Assembly (NCBI RefSeq): GCF_000015725.1
Contig: NC_008825.1
Location: 3,596,001-3,660,000 of the forward strand
Origin: Methylibium petroleiphilum PM1
GTDB taxonomy: Bacteria > Pseudomonadota > Gammaproteobacteria > Burkholderiales > Burkholderiaceae_C
Direction of reading: 5' to 3'
DNA: 64,000 bases
Made by a program: the position numbers and the translations under genes. Below, piece by piece: positions 46,897 through 64,000 of this stretch. A model generated the notes under the pieces. It was given only the letters and a program-made list of their open reading frames with translations. It was not told the origin of the DNA and did not search any database. Within the stretch, counting starts at the first letter, position 1; every line of letters begins with the position of its first letter.

Positions 46897-47265
46897 TCAG
46901 AGGACCTCGGGGGCCAGCGACACGATCTTCATGAAGCGCTCGGTCCGCAGTTCGCGGGTCACCGGGCCGAAGATGCGGGTGCCGATCGGCTCGAGCTTGG
47001 CGTTCAGCAGCACGGCGGCATTGCCGTCGAACTTGACCAGCGAGCCGTCCTGGCGACGCACACCCTTGGCGGTGCGCACGACCACGGCGCTGTAGACCTC
47101 GCCCTTCTTGACTCGACCACGCGGCGCAGCCTCCTTGATGGAGACCTTGATGACGTCGCCGATGCCGGCATAGCGGCGCTTGGAACCGCCGAGCACCTTG
47201 ATGCACATGACGCTTTTCGCGCCCGTGTTGTCCGCGACATCGAGCCGCGATTGCATTTGAATCAT
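46897..47265 (-). CDS. rplN: 50S ribosomal protein L14
   Basis: A 122-residue protein ([40 protein letters not shown]). First gene of the spc operon. A 269-base gap with its own strong promoter separates it from the peroxiredoxin gene upstream. Confidence 0.97.
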   Translation of the reverse strand: MIQMQSRLDVADNTGAKSVMCIKVLGGSKRRYAGIGDVIKVSIKEAAPRGRVKKGEVYSAVVVRTAKGVRRQDGSLVKFDGNAAVLLNAKLEPIGTRIFGPVTRELRTERFMKIVSLAPEVL

Positions 47266-47291
47266 TGTCCGTCCCCAACTTGTCTCGCGCC

Positions 47292-47435
47292 CGACCCACC
47301 ATGGGTCGCTTGTGAGCAGTCTTGGGCCCGTCATCGGGCGCCTGCGTTGCCGCAAGACCCCCTCTGCTTAGGGCGAGACCGAGGCCATCTTGGGCGATTC
47401 GGGCCAGAGCGACCCGGCGGGGCTCTCGGCCCCGC
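47292..47435 (-). promoter_or_regulatory. Hairpins in the rplN leader
   Basis: Two perfect stems lie in the predicted leader of the spc transcript. The first (nearer the promoter) is GCGGGGC/GCCCCGC (arms 47417-47423 and 47429-47435). The second, 26 bases before rplN, is CGACCCA/TGGGTCG (arms 47292-47298 and 47302-47308). Neither has a T-run; they may be regulatory. Confidence 0.4.
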
Positions 47436-47466
47436 AATCCCAAGCCGACGTTCGGCGAAGCTAAGA

Positions 47467-47495
47467 ATTATCTGTGACCACAGGCATCGTGTCAA
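47467..47495 (-). promoter_or_regulatory. Sigma-70 promoter of the spc operon
   Basis: On the minus strand TTGACA (47495-47490), a 17-base spacer, then GATAAT (47472-47467). This is a nearly consensus promoter, with transcription expected from about 47460 and a leader of about 195 bases before rplN. A second TTGACA overlaps just upstream. Confidence 0.75.
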
Positions 47496-47534
47496 GCGTT
47501 GTCAATCGCCAACCCGTGTGCGCAACGGCCGAGC

Positions 47535-48044
47535 TCACAGCGCCCCAGCCTGCGCTAGGAGCGTCTCCGCATTGCTCACCTCGAACTTGCCTGGCGCCTC
47601 GATGTTCAGCGTCTTGACGGTACCGTCGACGACCAGCATGGAGTAGCGTTGAGACCGCAGTCCCATTCCGCGGGCGTTGAGGTCCAGCGTAAGGCCTGTT
47701 GCCTGCGTGAACGCCGCGCTACCGTCCGCCATCATGCGGACCTTGCCACCGGTCCCCTGCTCCCGGCCCCAGGCGCCCATGACGAACGCGTCGTTTACCG
47801 ACAGGCACCAGATCTCGTCGACACCGGCCGCCTTGAATGCATCGGCGTGTTTCACGAAGCCCGGCACGTGCTGGGCCGAACAGGTGGGCGTGAAGGCCCC
47901 CGGCAAGGCGAAGACGGCGATGGTCTTCCCTGCGGTCAACTTGCCGATTTCGAAAGTGTTCGGACCGAGCGAGCAGCCTTCGCCCTCGACCTCGATGAAC
48001 TCCTGCAGAGCGCCCTCGGGCAGCTTGTCACCGACTTTCAGCAT
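47535..48044 (-). CDS. Peroxiredoxin, Prx5 type
   Basis: A 169-residue thiol peroxidase (hydrogen peroxide and alkyl hydroperoxides) of the Prx5/AhpE-like group. The active-site motif is PGAFTPTCS with Thr52 and the peroxidatic Cys55; further cysteines are Cys24 and Cys80. VDEIWCLSVNDAFVMGAWG is typical of the family. AGGAG precedes the ATG. It lies between rpsQ, after the S10 terminator, and rplN, on the same strand; no promoter of its own is obvious, so readthrough may express it. Confidence 0.93.
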   Translation of the reverse strand: MLKVGDKLPEGALQEFIEVEGEGCSLGPNTFEIGKLTAGKTIAVFALPGAFTPTCSAQHVPGFVKHADAFKAAGVDEIWCLSVNDAFVMGAWGREQGTGGKVRMMADGSAAFTQATGLTLDLNARGMGLRSQRYSMLVVDGTVKTLNIEAPGKFEVSNAETLLAQAGAL

Positions 48045-48085
48045 CGCACATCTCCTGATGAAGGAAGGGAAGGGGGTCCGAAAGG

Positions 48086-48124
48086 AAAAACGACCGGTGC
48101 GCCAGCATGCCAGCGTACCGGTCG
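48086..48124 (-). terminator. Rho-independent terminator at the end of the S10 operon
   Basis: Arms CGACCGGT (48091-48098) and ACCGGTCG (48117-48124) form an 8-bp perfect stem, with a further pairing possible in the loop (GCGCCAGC/GCCAGCGT-like). On the minus strand it is followed by five T (48090-48086). It lies about 45 bases after the rpsQ stop. Confidence 0.85.
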
Positions 48125-48167
48125 CATTCGTCGCAGGCCGATCAAAGCCCTGGACAGCGAGTCAGGC

Positions 48168-48440
48168 TCAGACCACGCGGGCCTTCTCGACCAGTCGGGT
48201 CACGACCCAGGCCTTGGTCTTGGAGATCGGCCGGCCTTCGGCGATCTCGACCAGATCGCCGAGCTTGTATTCGTTGTTCTCGTCATGCGCGTGGTACTTG
48301 CGCGAACGCGCCACGATCTTGCCGTAGAGCTCGTGCTTGACGCGACGCTCGACCAGCACGGTGATCGTCTTGGAACGCTGGTCACTGACCACGCGGCCGA
48401 CGAGGGTGCGCGTGTTCTTGACGGTCTCTTGAGTCGTCAT
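48168..48440 (-). CDS. rpsQ: 30S ribosomal protein S17
   Basis: A 90-residue protein ([40 protein letters not shown]). Its start overlaps the rpmC stop by 4 bases. It is the last S10-operon gene before a terminator. Confidence 0.97.
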
Positions 48441-48637
48441 TGCGCGGCTCCCTTCTTCTTCTCGGCCAGGATGGTCTTGGCACGAGCGATGTCACGACGG
48501 GTCAGACGCAGGCTGGCGGTGTTGCCCAGTTGCTGCGTGCCCTTTTGCATGCGCAGGCCGAAGTGGGCCTTGAGCAGGTCCTTGACCTCCTGCTCGAGGG
48601 CCGCGACGTCCTTGGCGCGAAGTTCAGATGCTTTCAT
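48437..48637 (-). CDS. rpmC: 50S ribosomal protein L29
   Basis: A 66-residue protein ([40 protein letters not shown]). Normal length and context between rplP and rpsQ. Confidence 0.96.
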
Positions 48638-48655
48638 GTCGATTACTCCGAAGCG

Positions 48656-49072
48656 TCAGGCGCCGATCTGGCGCGAGACGAAGGTGCAGCGCAACGGCAG
48701 CTTGGCCGCGGCCAGCGTGAACGCCTCACGCGCGAGCTCTTCGGGAACGCCGTTGATCTCGTAGAGCACCTTGCCGGGCTGGATCTCGGCGACGTAGTAC
48801 TCCGGATTACCCTTGCCGTTGCCCATGCGGACTTCCGCCGGCTTCTGCGAGATGGGCTTGTCGGGGAAGATGCGGATCCAGATGCGGCCGCCGCGCTTCA
48901 CGTGGCGGGAGATCGCGCGACGCGCCGCCTCGATCTGGCGTGCCGTCAGGCGGCCGCGCTCGGTGGCCTTCAGTCCGAAGTCGCCGAACGACACGTTCGC
49001 ACCGCGGGTGGCGATGCCCGTGTTGCGGCCCTTCTGTTCCTTACGGAACTTGCGACGAGAGGGTTGCAGCAT
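48656..49072 (-). CDS. rplP: 50S ribosomal protein L16
   Basis: A 138-residue protein ([60 protein letters not shown]). Only two bases separate it from rpsC. Confidence 0.97.
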   Translation of the reverse strand: MLQPSRRKFRKEQKGRNTGIATRGANVSFGDFGLKATERGRLTARQIEAARRAISRHVKRGGRIWIRIFPDKPISQKPAEVRMGNGKGNPEYYVAEIQPGKVLYEINGVPEELAREAFTLAAAKLPLRCTFVSRQIGA

Positions 49073-49074
49073 TT

Positions 49075-49974
<900 letters not shown>

Positions 49975-49988
49975 GGTCTTCTCTGCCT

Positions 49989-50318
49989 TTAGTTGCCGAC
50001 GGTGACGAAGATGTGGCAGGTCGGCTTGCTGATGCGGTTGCCGCGGCCCTTGGCGCGCGCGGAGAACCGCTTCAGGGTCGCACCCTGCTCGACGTGGATC
50101 GTCTTGACCTTCAGCTCGTCGATGTCGGCACCGTCGTTGTGCTCGGCATTGGCGATCGCCGATTCCAGCGCCTTCTTGATGATGACGGCGGCCTTCTTCT
50201 GCGTGAATTCCAGGATGTTGAGCGCCTGGTCCACCTTCTTGCCGCGGACCAGGTCAGCCACCGGCCGACCCTTGTCGACCGACAGACGCACGCCGCGAAC
50301 GATTGCTCGGGTTTCCAT
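49989..50318 (-). CDS. rplV: 50S ribosomal protein L22
   Basis: A 109-residue protein ([40 protein letters not shown]). Three ATGs stand in tandem (50324, 50321, 50318); AAGGGG directly abuts the first, so only the third has a workable spacing of six bases, and I chose it. Confidence 0.96.
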   Translation of the reverse strand: METRAIVRGVRLSVDKGRPVADLVRGKKVDQALNILEFTQKKAAVIIKKALESAIANAEHNDGADIDELKVKTIHVEQGATLKRFSARAKGRGNRISKPTCHIFVTVGN

Positions 50319-50328
50319 CATCATCCCC

Positions 50329-50604
50329 TTACTTCTTCGCCTTCTTGTCCGCCGGATGACCCTTGAACGTGCGGGTCAGGGCGAACTCGCCGAGCTTGTG
50401 GCCGACCATCTGATCGGTCACGTACACGGGGACGTGCTGCTTGCCGTTGTGCACGGCGATCGTCAGCCCGATGAAATCGGGCAGGATCGTCGAGCGGCGC
50501 GACCAGGTCTTGATCGGCTTCTTGTCCTTGATCGCCACGGCCTTCTCGACCTTGGCCACCAGGTGGTGGTCCACGAACGGACCCTTCTTCAGTGAGCGTG
50601 CCAT
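50329..50604 (-). CDS. rpsS: 30S ribosomal protein S19
   Basis: A 91-residue protein ([60 protein letters not shown]). It sits between rplB and rplV. Confidence 0.97.
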   Translation of the reverse strand: MARSLKKGPFVDHHLVAKVEKAVAIKDKKPIKTWSRRSTILPDFIGLTIAVHNGKQHVPVYVTDQMVGHKLGEFALTRTFKGHPADKKAKK

Positions 50605-50616
50605 CGAGCGTGCCCC

Positions 50617-51441
50617 TTACTTCTTGCGACGCGAGACGATGAACGTCTGCGTGCGCTTGTTGCTGCGAGTGCGGTAGCCCTTGGTCATCGTGTTCCAAGG
50701 CGACACCGGCACCTGGCCCTCGCCGGTGCGGCCTTCGCCGCCGCCGTGCGGGTGGTCCACCGGGTTCATGGCCACGCCACGAACGGTCGGGCGAACGCCC
50801 TTCCAGCGGATCGCACCGGCCTTGCCGTACTGGCGCAGGTTGTGCTCTTCGTTGCTCACCTCGCCGATCGTGGCACGGCACTCGATGTGGATGCGACGCA
50901 CCTCACCCGAGCGCAGGCGAACCTGGGCGTAGGTGCTTTCGCGTGCCAGCAGCGTCACCGAAGTGCCAGCCGAGCGCGCGATCTGCGCGCCCTTGCCGGC
51001 CAGCAGTTCGACGCAGTGCATCGTCGAGCCCACCGGGATGTTGCGGATCGGCAGCGTGTTGCCGGCCTTGATCGGCGCTTCCGAGCCGCTCAGGATGGTG
51101 GCACCGACTTCCAGACCGCGCGGAGCGATGATGTAACGGCGCTCTCCATCGGCGTAGCACACCAGCGCGATGTGGGCGGTTCGGTTCGGGTCGTACTCGA
51201 TACGCTCGACCTTCGCCGGGATGCCGTCCTTGTTGCGCTTGAAATCGACCACGCGGTAGTGGTGCTTGTGACCACCGCCCTTGTGCCGGATGGTGATGTG
51301 GCCGTTGTTGTTCCGGCCTGCATTCTGGATCTGCGGCTCGAGCAGCGACGCTTCGGGCTTGCCCTTGTGCAGGTGCGAATGCACCACCTTCACCACGGCA
51401 CGGCGGCCAGGGGACGTGGGCTTGACTTTGACGACGGCCAT
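50617..51441 (-). CDS. rplB: 50S ribosomal protein L2
   Basis: A 274-residue protein ([26 protein letters not shown]-like [20 protein letters not shown], and [20 protein letters not shown] with the functionally important His in the peptidyl transferase region). The start overlaps the rplW stop by one base. Confidence 0.98.
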   Translation of the reverse strand: MAVVKVKPTSPGRRAVVKVVHSHLHKGKPEASLLEPQIQNAGRNNNGHITIRHKGGGHKHHYRVVDFKRNKDGIPAKVERIEYDPNRTAHIALVCYADGERRYIIAPRGLEVGATILSGSEAPIKAGNTLPIRNIPVGSTMHCVELLAGKGAQIARSAGTSVTLLARESTYAQVRLRSGEVRRIHIECRATIGEVSNEEHNLRQYGKAGAIRWKGVRPTVRGVAMNPVDHPHGGGEGRTGEGQVPVSPWNTMTKGYRTRSNKRTQTFIVSRRKK

Positions 51442-51755
51442 TACGCGGCCTCCCCGGAGAAGTTGAGCTCCTGACCCGCCTTCAGGCAGACATAGGCCTT
51501 GCGAACGTTGTCGCGGCGACCCACACCCTTGCCGAAGCGCTTGGTCTTGCCCTTGGTGTTCACGACCGACACCTTGTCGACCTCGACCTTGAACAGCAGT
51601 TCCACCGCCGCCTTGATCTCGGGCTTGGTCGCGTCCTGCAGCACCTTGAACAGCACCTGGTTGTGCGACTCGGCGACCGCCGTGGCCTTCTCGGACACGA
51701 TCGGCGCGACCAGCACCTTCATCAGGCGACCTTCATCGAACTTGAGAGCGCTCAT
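51441..51755 (-). CDS. rplW: 50S ribosomal protein L23
   Basis: A 104-residue protein ([40 protein letters not shown]). It overlaps rplD by 4 bases at its start. L23 lies at the exit tunnel and docks trigger factor and SRP. Confidence 0.96.
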   Translation of the reverse strand: MSALKFDEGRLMKVLVAPIVSEKATAVAESHNQVLFKVLQDATKPEIKAAVELLFKVEVDKVSVVNTKGKTKRFGKGVGRRDNVRKAYVCLKAGQELNFSGEAA

Positions 51756-52372
51756 GCCAGCATCTCCTTGAGCTTCTCGATCGCGCCCTTCGTCACCAGG
51801 ACCTTCTTGTAGAAGACCAGCGACAGCGGATCGGCATAACGCGGCTCGATCACCAGCACGTTGGCGAGGTTGCGCGACGCGAGGAACAGGTTCTCATCCA
51901 CCTCGTCCGCGATCACCAGCACCGACTCCAGGCCCATGGCCTTGAACTTCGCGGCCAGCGCCTTGGTCTTGGGCGTCTCGACCTTGATCGAATCCACCAC
52001 GGCCAAGCGACCTTCACGAGCGAGCTGCGAGAAGATGGCAGCCATGCCGGCGCGGTACATCTTCTTGTTGACCTTGTGGCTGAAGTTCTCTTCCGGGCTG
52101 TTCGGGAAGATCCGACCGCCTCCGCGCCACAGCGGCGACGAGGTCATGCCGGCGCGAGCCCGGCCGGTGCCCTTCTGGCGCCACGGCTTCTTGGTCGAGT
52201 GCTTGACCGTCTGGCGATCCTTCTGGGCGCGCGTACCTTGGCGGGCATTCGCCTGGTAGGCCACCACCACCTGGTGCACCAGCGCTTCGTTGTAGTCGCG
52301 ACCGAACACGGTGTCCGGCGCGTCGACCTTCGAGGCGGCCTGGCCTTGTTCGTTCAGGAGCTCGAGTTCCAT
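51752..52372 (-). CDS. rplD: 50S ribosomal protein L4
   Basis: A 206-residue protein ([40 protein letters not shown]). In many bacteria L4 represses its own S10 operon. The start overlaps the rplC stop by one base. Confidence 0.97.
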   Translation of the reverse strand: MELELLNEQGQAASKVDAPDTVFGRDYNEALVHQVVVAYQANARQGTRAQKDRQTVKHSTKKPWRQKGTGRARAGMTSSPLWRGGGRIFPNSPEENFSHKVNKKMYRAGMAAIFSQLAREGRLAVVDSIKVETPKTKALAAKFKAMGLESVLVIADEVDENLFLASRNLANVLVIEPRYADPLSLVFYKKVLVTKGAIEKLKEMLA

Positions 52373-53052
52373 CAGTTCGCTCCCTTCTTGGCCTTGACCT
52401 TGACGGCCGGGCGCACGGTCACGAAACCGTTCTTCGCACCAGGAACCGCGCCGCGCACCAGCAGCAGCTGGCGGGCCTCGTCGACACGCACGATGTCAAG
52501 GTTCTGGGTGGTCTTGGTCACGTCGCCGCGGTGGCCGGACATCTTCTTGCCCGGGAACACGCGACCCGGATCCTGGGCCATCGAGATCGAGCCCGGCACG
52601 TTGTGCGAACGGCTGTTGCCGTGCGACGCGCGCTGCGAGCCGAAGTTGTGCCGCTTGATGGTGCCGGTGAAGCCCTTGCCGATCGACGTACCCTGCACGT
52701 CGACCTTCTGGCCGGCGGCGAACAGGCCGACCGGCAGCGTGCCGCCCGGCTTGTACTCGGCCGCCACTTCGGCGCTGACCGCGAATTCACGCAGGATTTC
52801 GCCAGCCTCGACACCCGCCTTGGCGAGATGCCCGGCCTCTGGCTTCGTGACGCGCGACGCCTTGCGGGCGCCAAATGTCACCTGGATGGCGCTGTAGCCG
52901 TCGGTTTCGACGGTCTTGACCTGGGTGACGCGATTGTTGGACACGTCAAGCACCGTCACGGGCACGGCGTCGCCGTCGTCCGTGAAGATGCGCATCATGC
53001 CCACCTTGCGGCCCAGCAAGCCGAGGCGATCGCCCGGATTGGCTGTAGTCAT
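52372..53052 (-). CDS. rplC: 50S ribosomal protein L3
   Basis: A 226-residue protein starting [20 protein letters not shown], with [20 protein letters not shown] and [21 protein letters not shown] chose ATG 53052, after a GGAG ribosome binding site, over a longer upstream frame that runs into the leader hairpin. A 186-base spacer separates it from rpsJ. Confidence 0.96.
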   Translation of the reverse strand: MTTANPGDRLGLLGRKVGMMRIFTDDGDAVPVTVLDVSNNRVTQVKTVETDGYSAIQVTFGARKASRVTKPEAGHLAKAGVEAGEILREFAVSAEVAAEYKPGGTLPVGLFAAGQKVDVQGTSIGKGFTGTIKRHNFGSQRASHGNSRSHNVPGSISMAQDPGRVFPGKKMSGHRGDVTKTTQNLDIVRVDEARQLLLVRGAVPGAKNGFVTVRPAVKVKAKKGAN

Positions 53053-53066
53053 GGTTCTTCTCCAAT

Positions 53067-53088
53067 GTCCGACATCGATTGGTCGGAC
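53067..53088 (-). promoter_or_regulatory. Hairpin immediately upstream of rplC
   Basis: GTCCGAC (53067-53073) and GTCGGAC (53082-53088) form a 7-bp stem with an 8-base loop. It ends 14 bases before the rplC start, next to its ribosome binding site (minus strand), so it could influence initiation. Confidence 0.45.
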
Positions 53089-53178
53089 TGACTTCACTGA
53101 GGCGACCGAACGCATTGCGCCGGGTCACCACGATGTTTTGCCCGCGACACCGGAGTGCCGAGGGCAGAAAAGCCTGCG

Positions 53179-53206
53179 ATTGTAGCAGCAGCGGCCGAAG
53201 CCGCAA
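53179..53206 (-). promoter_or_regulatory. Sigma-70-like promoter within the S10 operon, upstream of rplC
   Basis: On the minus strand TTGCGG (53206-53201), a 16-base spacer, TACAAT (53184-53179). Transcription would begin near 53172, giving a leader of about 120 bases before rplC. The same -35 hexamer is used in the candidate rpsL promoter. Confidence 0.6.
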
Positions 53207-53238
53207 CCACCCGGGTCCGCAGCGAACCCGATCGGAAC

Positions 53239-53550
53239 TTACTGCAGCTTGATCTCGACGTCCACGCCGGCCGGCAGGTCAAGCTTCATCAGCGCGTCGA
53301 CGGTCTTGTCGGTGGGATCGACGATGTCCATCAGGCGCTGGTGGGTGCGGATCTCGAACTGGTCGCGCGAGCTCTTGTTGACGTGCGGCGAACGCAGGAT
53401 GTCGAAACGCTGCATGCGTGTCGGCAGGGGCACCGGGCCCTTGACGATGGCGCCGGTGCGCTTGGCGGTGTCGACGATCTCGAGGGCCGATTGATCGATC
53501 AGCTTGTAATCGAATGCCTTCAGGCGGATGCGGATCTTTTGCTTTTGCAT
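53239..53550 (-). CDS. rpsJ: 30S ribosomal protein S10
   Basis: A 103-residue protein from ATG 53550 ([40 protein letters not shown]). It is also the transcription factor NusE. It lies 89 bases after tuf, so str and S10 genes are contiguous. Confidence 0.97.
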   Translation of the reverse strand: MQKQKIRIRLKAFDYKLIDQSALEIVDTAKRTGAIVKGPVPLPTRMQRFDILRSPHVNKSSRDQFEIRTHQRLMDIVDPTDKTVDALMKLDLPAGVDVEIKLQ

Positions 53551-53639
53551 GACGGTTCCTTCAAAGAGCGGTGCGGCGGGCAGCGCCCGCAGCGGGGTGG
53601 TGAAAGGCGGGGCGGGACGTACCCACCCGCCGTCATGCA

Positions 53640-54830
<1,191 letters not shown>

Positions 54831-54954
54831 TTCAGAATCTCCAGATAAAGAACAGTGCCAGTGTTCGGTTTAAGGTCTCCGGCGGGGAGCGGATTCACCT
54901 GCCACTGGCAGCAGGCGGCACCTCACCGAAGACCGGCTTGTTTTCTCAGCGCTT

Positions 54955-57057
<2,103 letters not shown>

Positions 57058-57130
57058 GGTGTGACTCCAAATACAGGGGCCGCTCGCGGGTTCGTACAAA
57101 CCCGAAGAGCGGCCGGGGACCAAAAGAGAC

Positions 57131-57601
57131 TTAGAAGCGGAAGTGCGAGAACGCCTTATTGGCTTCGGCCATGCGGTGAACTTCATCGCGCTTCTTCATT
57201 GCGCCGCCGCGGCCTTCCGAGGCCTCGAGCAGTTCATTCGCGAGACGCTGGGCCATCGACTTCTCGCTGCGCTTGCGAGCCGACTCCTTGAGCCAGCGCA
57301 TCGCCAGCGCCATGCGACGAACGGGGCGAACTTCCACGGGAACTTGGTAGTTCGCACCGCCGACACGGCGAGACTTCACTTCGACCATCGGCTTCACGTT
57401 GTTCAGCGCGGTGATGAAGACCTCGAGCGGATCACGGTTGGCCTTCTTCTCGACGGTCTCGAGGGCGCCGTAGATGATGCGCTCGGCCACGGCCTTCTTG
57501 CCGGATTCCATGATCACGTTCATGAACTTCGAGAGATCGACGTTGCCGAACTTCGGGTCCGGCAGGATCTCACGCTTGGGTACTTCGCGACGACGGGGCA
57601 T
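57131..57601 (-). CDS. rpsG: 30S ribosomal protein S7
   Basis: A 156-residue protein ([60 protein letters not shown]). S7 is the usual translational repressor of the str operon. The gap to rpsL is 137 bases. Confidence 0.97.
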   Translation of the reverse strand: MPRRREVPKREILPDPKFGNVDLSKFMNVIMESGKKAVAERIIYGALETVEKKANRDPLEVFITALNNVKPMVEVKSRRVGGANYQVPVEVRPVRRMALAMRWLKESARKRSEKSMAQRLANELLEASEGRGGAMKKRDEVHRMAEANKAFSHFRF

Positions 57602-57738
57602 TTCTCTTCCTTCTGTGCTTCAGTCGGCGCCGTTCGGGCGCCTCGGGCAGCCACACACCGGGGCCACCCACTTACTCGACCCGCCTGCGGCGGGCCATCC
57701 GACACCGGCCTCGCGGCCGACGATCCTCTGGCGCAGTC

Positions 57739-58116
57739 TTACGCCTTCTTCGGGCGCTTCGCGCCGTACTTGGAGCGCGACTGCTTGCGGTCCTTCACAC
57801 CCTGCAGATCGAGCGAACCGCGCACGATGTGGTAGCGCACGCCCGGCAAGTCCTTGACCCGGCCGCCGCGCACGAGCACCACGCTGTGCTCCTGCAGGTT
57901 GTGGCCTTCGCCGCCGATGTAGGAGATGACCTCGAACCCGTTGGTCAGGCGCACCTTGGCGACCTTCCGGAGCGCCGAGTTCGGCTTCTTCGGCGTGGTG
58001 GTGTAGACGCGCGTGCAGACGCCCCGACGCTGCGGGCCGCCCTGCATCGCAGGCGACTTCGACTTCGTGACCTCGGTCTGGCGACCGTGGCGCACGAGCT
58101 GGTTGATGGTTGGCAT
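57739..58116 (-). CDS. rpsL: 30S ribosomal protein S12
   Basis: A 125-residue protein from ATG 58116 ([20 protein letters not shown]). Lys43 ([10 protein letters not shown]) and Lys88 ([10 protein letters not shown]) are the wild-type residues, so no streptomycin-resistance substitution is present at these sites. It heads the str operon. Confidence 0.97.
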   Translation of the reverse strand: MPTINQLVRHGRQTEVTKSKSPAMQGGPQRRGVCTRVYTTTPKKPNSALRKVAKVRLTNGFEVISYIGGEGHNLQEHSVVLVRGGRVKDLPGVRYHIVRGSLDLQGVKDRKQSRSKYGAKRPKKA

Positions 58117-58139
58117 GGGTAACTTGTTCCCGTTTGAAG

Positions 58140-58166
58140 TTACTGGTTCAGGTCTTCCGGTGTCAT
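58140..58166 (-). CDS. Possible leader peptide upstream of rpsL
   Basis: An 8-codon frame, MTPEDLNQ, with a GGAGG ribosome binding site about ten bases upstream and its stop 23 bases before rpsL. It could be a leader peptide coupling translation to rpsL; it may also be accidental. Confidence 0.3.
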   Translation of the reverse strand: MTPEDLNQ

Positions 58167-58290
58167 GCGCGACGCCTCCAGACGGAACCAACCCGGGATG
58201 CGCGCCTGGGCCCTCGAGCGAGGACGATTCAGGAAGCGCGGCGCAGGTCGCCCAGCAAAGAGCGCAGCAGAATCTGCCGAAAAGCCTGAC

Positions 58291-58319
58291 AGTATATTCG
58301 TGTCGAACATTGCCCGCAA
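58291..58319 (-). promoter_or_regulatory. Sigma-70 promoter of the str operon
   Basis: On the minus strand TTGCGG (58319-58314), a 17-base spacer, TATACT (58296-58291). The predicted start near 58284 gives a leader of about 170 bases before rpsL. The divergent PIN gene begins 42 bases beyond the -35. Confidence 0.7.
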
Positions 58320-58361
58320 GCAAGAGGGCCTGCCTCCGTCGGTCGCCTCTCCCCCTTCTCC

Positions 58362-58847
58362 ATGACAGCAGCCCCTCCGCCCAACGCGGTCATCGACACC
58401 AATGCGATCTTGGACTGGCTCGTTTTCCAGGACCCGGGCGCTGCCTTCGGGCGGGCAATCGAGTGCGGCACGCTCCGCTGGATCGCCACACCCGCGATGC
58501 TGCTCGAGCACCGGCGGCTGTTCGCAAGCCCCAGCCTGAGCGCGTGGTCGCCTGATGTCGCCCGCCTTGAGGCCGCCTGGGCGCGTTGGGCCCAGGTAGA
58601 CACTGACACCGTCCCGGGCTGTTCGCTGCGCTGCACGGACCCCGACGACCAGATGTTCATCGATCTCGCATTGGCGCGCCACGTCACTTGGCTGTTGACC
58701 CGGGATCGGGCGCTGCTCAAGCTGGCACGGCGCGCCGCGCCAACTGGTTTGCGTGTACTCACACCCACTCATTGGCAGGCCAGCATGACCGTCAGCGCCG
58801 AGGCTGCCGCTGAAGCTAACCGCCCCACCGCGACGAGCCGCTCATGA
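58362..58847 (+). CDS. PIN-domain protein (toxin-like ribonuclease family)
   Basis: A 161-residue PIN-domain protein. Acidic active-site residues are present: Asp12 ([10 protein letters not shown]), Glu49 (TPAMLLEH), Asp96 and Asp101 ([13 protein letters not shown]) and Asp115 ([10 protein letters not shown]). It resembles the 'putative toxin component, PIN family'. No antitoxin-like gene is adjacent, so it appears solitary. It is the only plus-strand gene in the 26-kb ribosomal/RNA polymerase block, lying between rpsL and rpoC. Confidence 0.88.
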   Translation: MTAAPPPNAVIDTNAILDWLVFQDPGAAFGRAIECGTLRWIATPAMLLEHRRLFASPSLSAWSPDVARLEAAWARWAQVDTDTVPGCSLRCTDPDDQMFIDLALARHVTWLLTRDRALLKLARRAAPTGLRVLTPTHWQASMTVSAEAAAEANRPTATSRS

Positions 58848-58871
58848 AAAAGGGCGGCCGAAGCCGCCCTT
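58846..58871 (-). terminator. Rho-independent terminator of rpoC
   Basis: On the minus strand AAGGGCGGC-TTCG-GCCGCCCTT, a 9-bp stem with the very stable TTCG tetraloop, followed by further T residues (arms 58850-58858 and 58863-58871). It lies 22 bases after the rpoC stop and abuts the PIN gene stop at 58847. Confidence 0.9.
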
Positions 58872-58892
58872 GCAGTCGCTGCGCAACCCCAA

Positions 58893-63131
<4,239 letters not shown>

Positions 63132-63143
63132 GCATCTTCTCCT

Positions 63144-64000
<857 letters not shown>

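Noticed and set aside
57739-58323. Extension of rpsL to 194 residues
   Set aside because: S12 always begins [12 protein letters not shown], and the extension crosses the predicted str promoter leader.
58362-58847. Complete toxin-antitoxin pair around the PIN gene
   Set aside because: No small antitoxin-like gene lies on either side; upstream is the rpsL leader and downstream the rpoC terminator.

Overview
The window is high-GC DNA with the gene content of a betaproteobacterium of the order Burkholderiales. It looks closest to the Methylibium/Rubrivivax/Leptothrix group; that placement is inference. It rests on a cysteine-poor DksA, a ribosomal protein S3 with a long disordered tail, the contiguous str-S10-spc-alpha ribosomal block, and a lanthanide-type methanol dehydrogenase cluster. 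No insertion sequence, prophage, integrase or CRISPR array was seen.

Layout. (1) 1-10700: envelope and housekeeping genes: a secreted-protein fragment, lnt and corC on the minus strand; then a CobW/COG0523 GTPase, dksA, a STAS-like protein and the hslVU protease on the plus strand; then coaX and a proline-rich protein on the minus strand. (2) 10700-18263: a weakly coding stretch followed by the xox locus. This has xoxF (PQQ dehydrogenase with the Asp-x-Asp lanthanide signature), xoxG (cytochrome c), xoxJ (periplasmic binding protein), a trypsin-like protease with TPR-like repeats, two unknown exported proteins and a metallo-beta-lactamase-fold hydrolase, several of them overlapping. (3) 18285-23297: an MFS transporter, AMP nucleosidase and an EF-G paralogue. 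(4) 23592-30774: a type IV pilus minor-pilin operon (pilE-like, fimT, pilV, pilW, pilX, pilY1). (5) 30926-35627: an HDOD protein, a TPMT-type methyltransferase, a small Cys-rich protein, XdhC and a two-gene NitT/TauT-type ABC transporter, closed by a strong hairpin terminator. (6) 35718-37710: initiator tRNA and dsbD, minus strand.

(7) 37953-64000 is nearly all minus strand and reads, in transcription order, rpoB (partial)-rpoC, then rpsL-rpsG-fusA-tuf, the S10 operon (rpsJ to rpsQ), the spc operon (rplN to secY), then infA, rpmJ, rpsM, rpsK, rpsD, rpoA, rplQ. Two genes foreign to the classical order interrupt it. A PIN-domain gene sits in opposite orientation between rpoC and rpsL, and a Prx5-type peroxiredoxin lies exactly at the S10/spc junction, between a Rho-independent terminator and a near-consensus sigma-70 promoter. 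Promoter-like and hairpin-rich spacers upstream of rpsL, rplC, rplN and rpsD suggest separate control points.

The most distinctive metabolic unit is the xox locus. XoxF would oxidise methanol (or another alcohol) in the periplasm and pass electrons to XoxG, with XoxJ as an accessory factor. The four downstream exported proteins look like maturation or quality-control partners, but their roles are not established from sequence.
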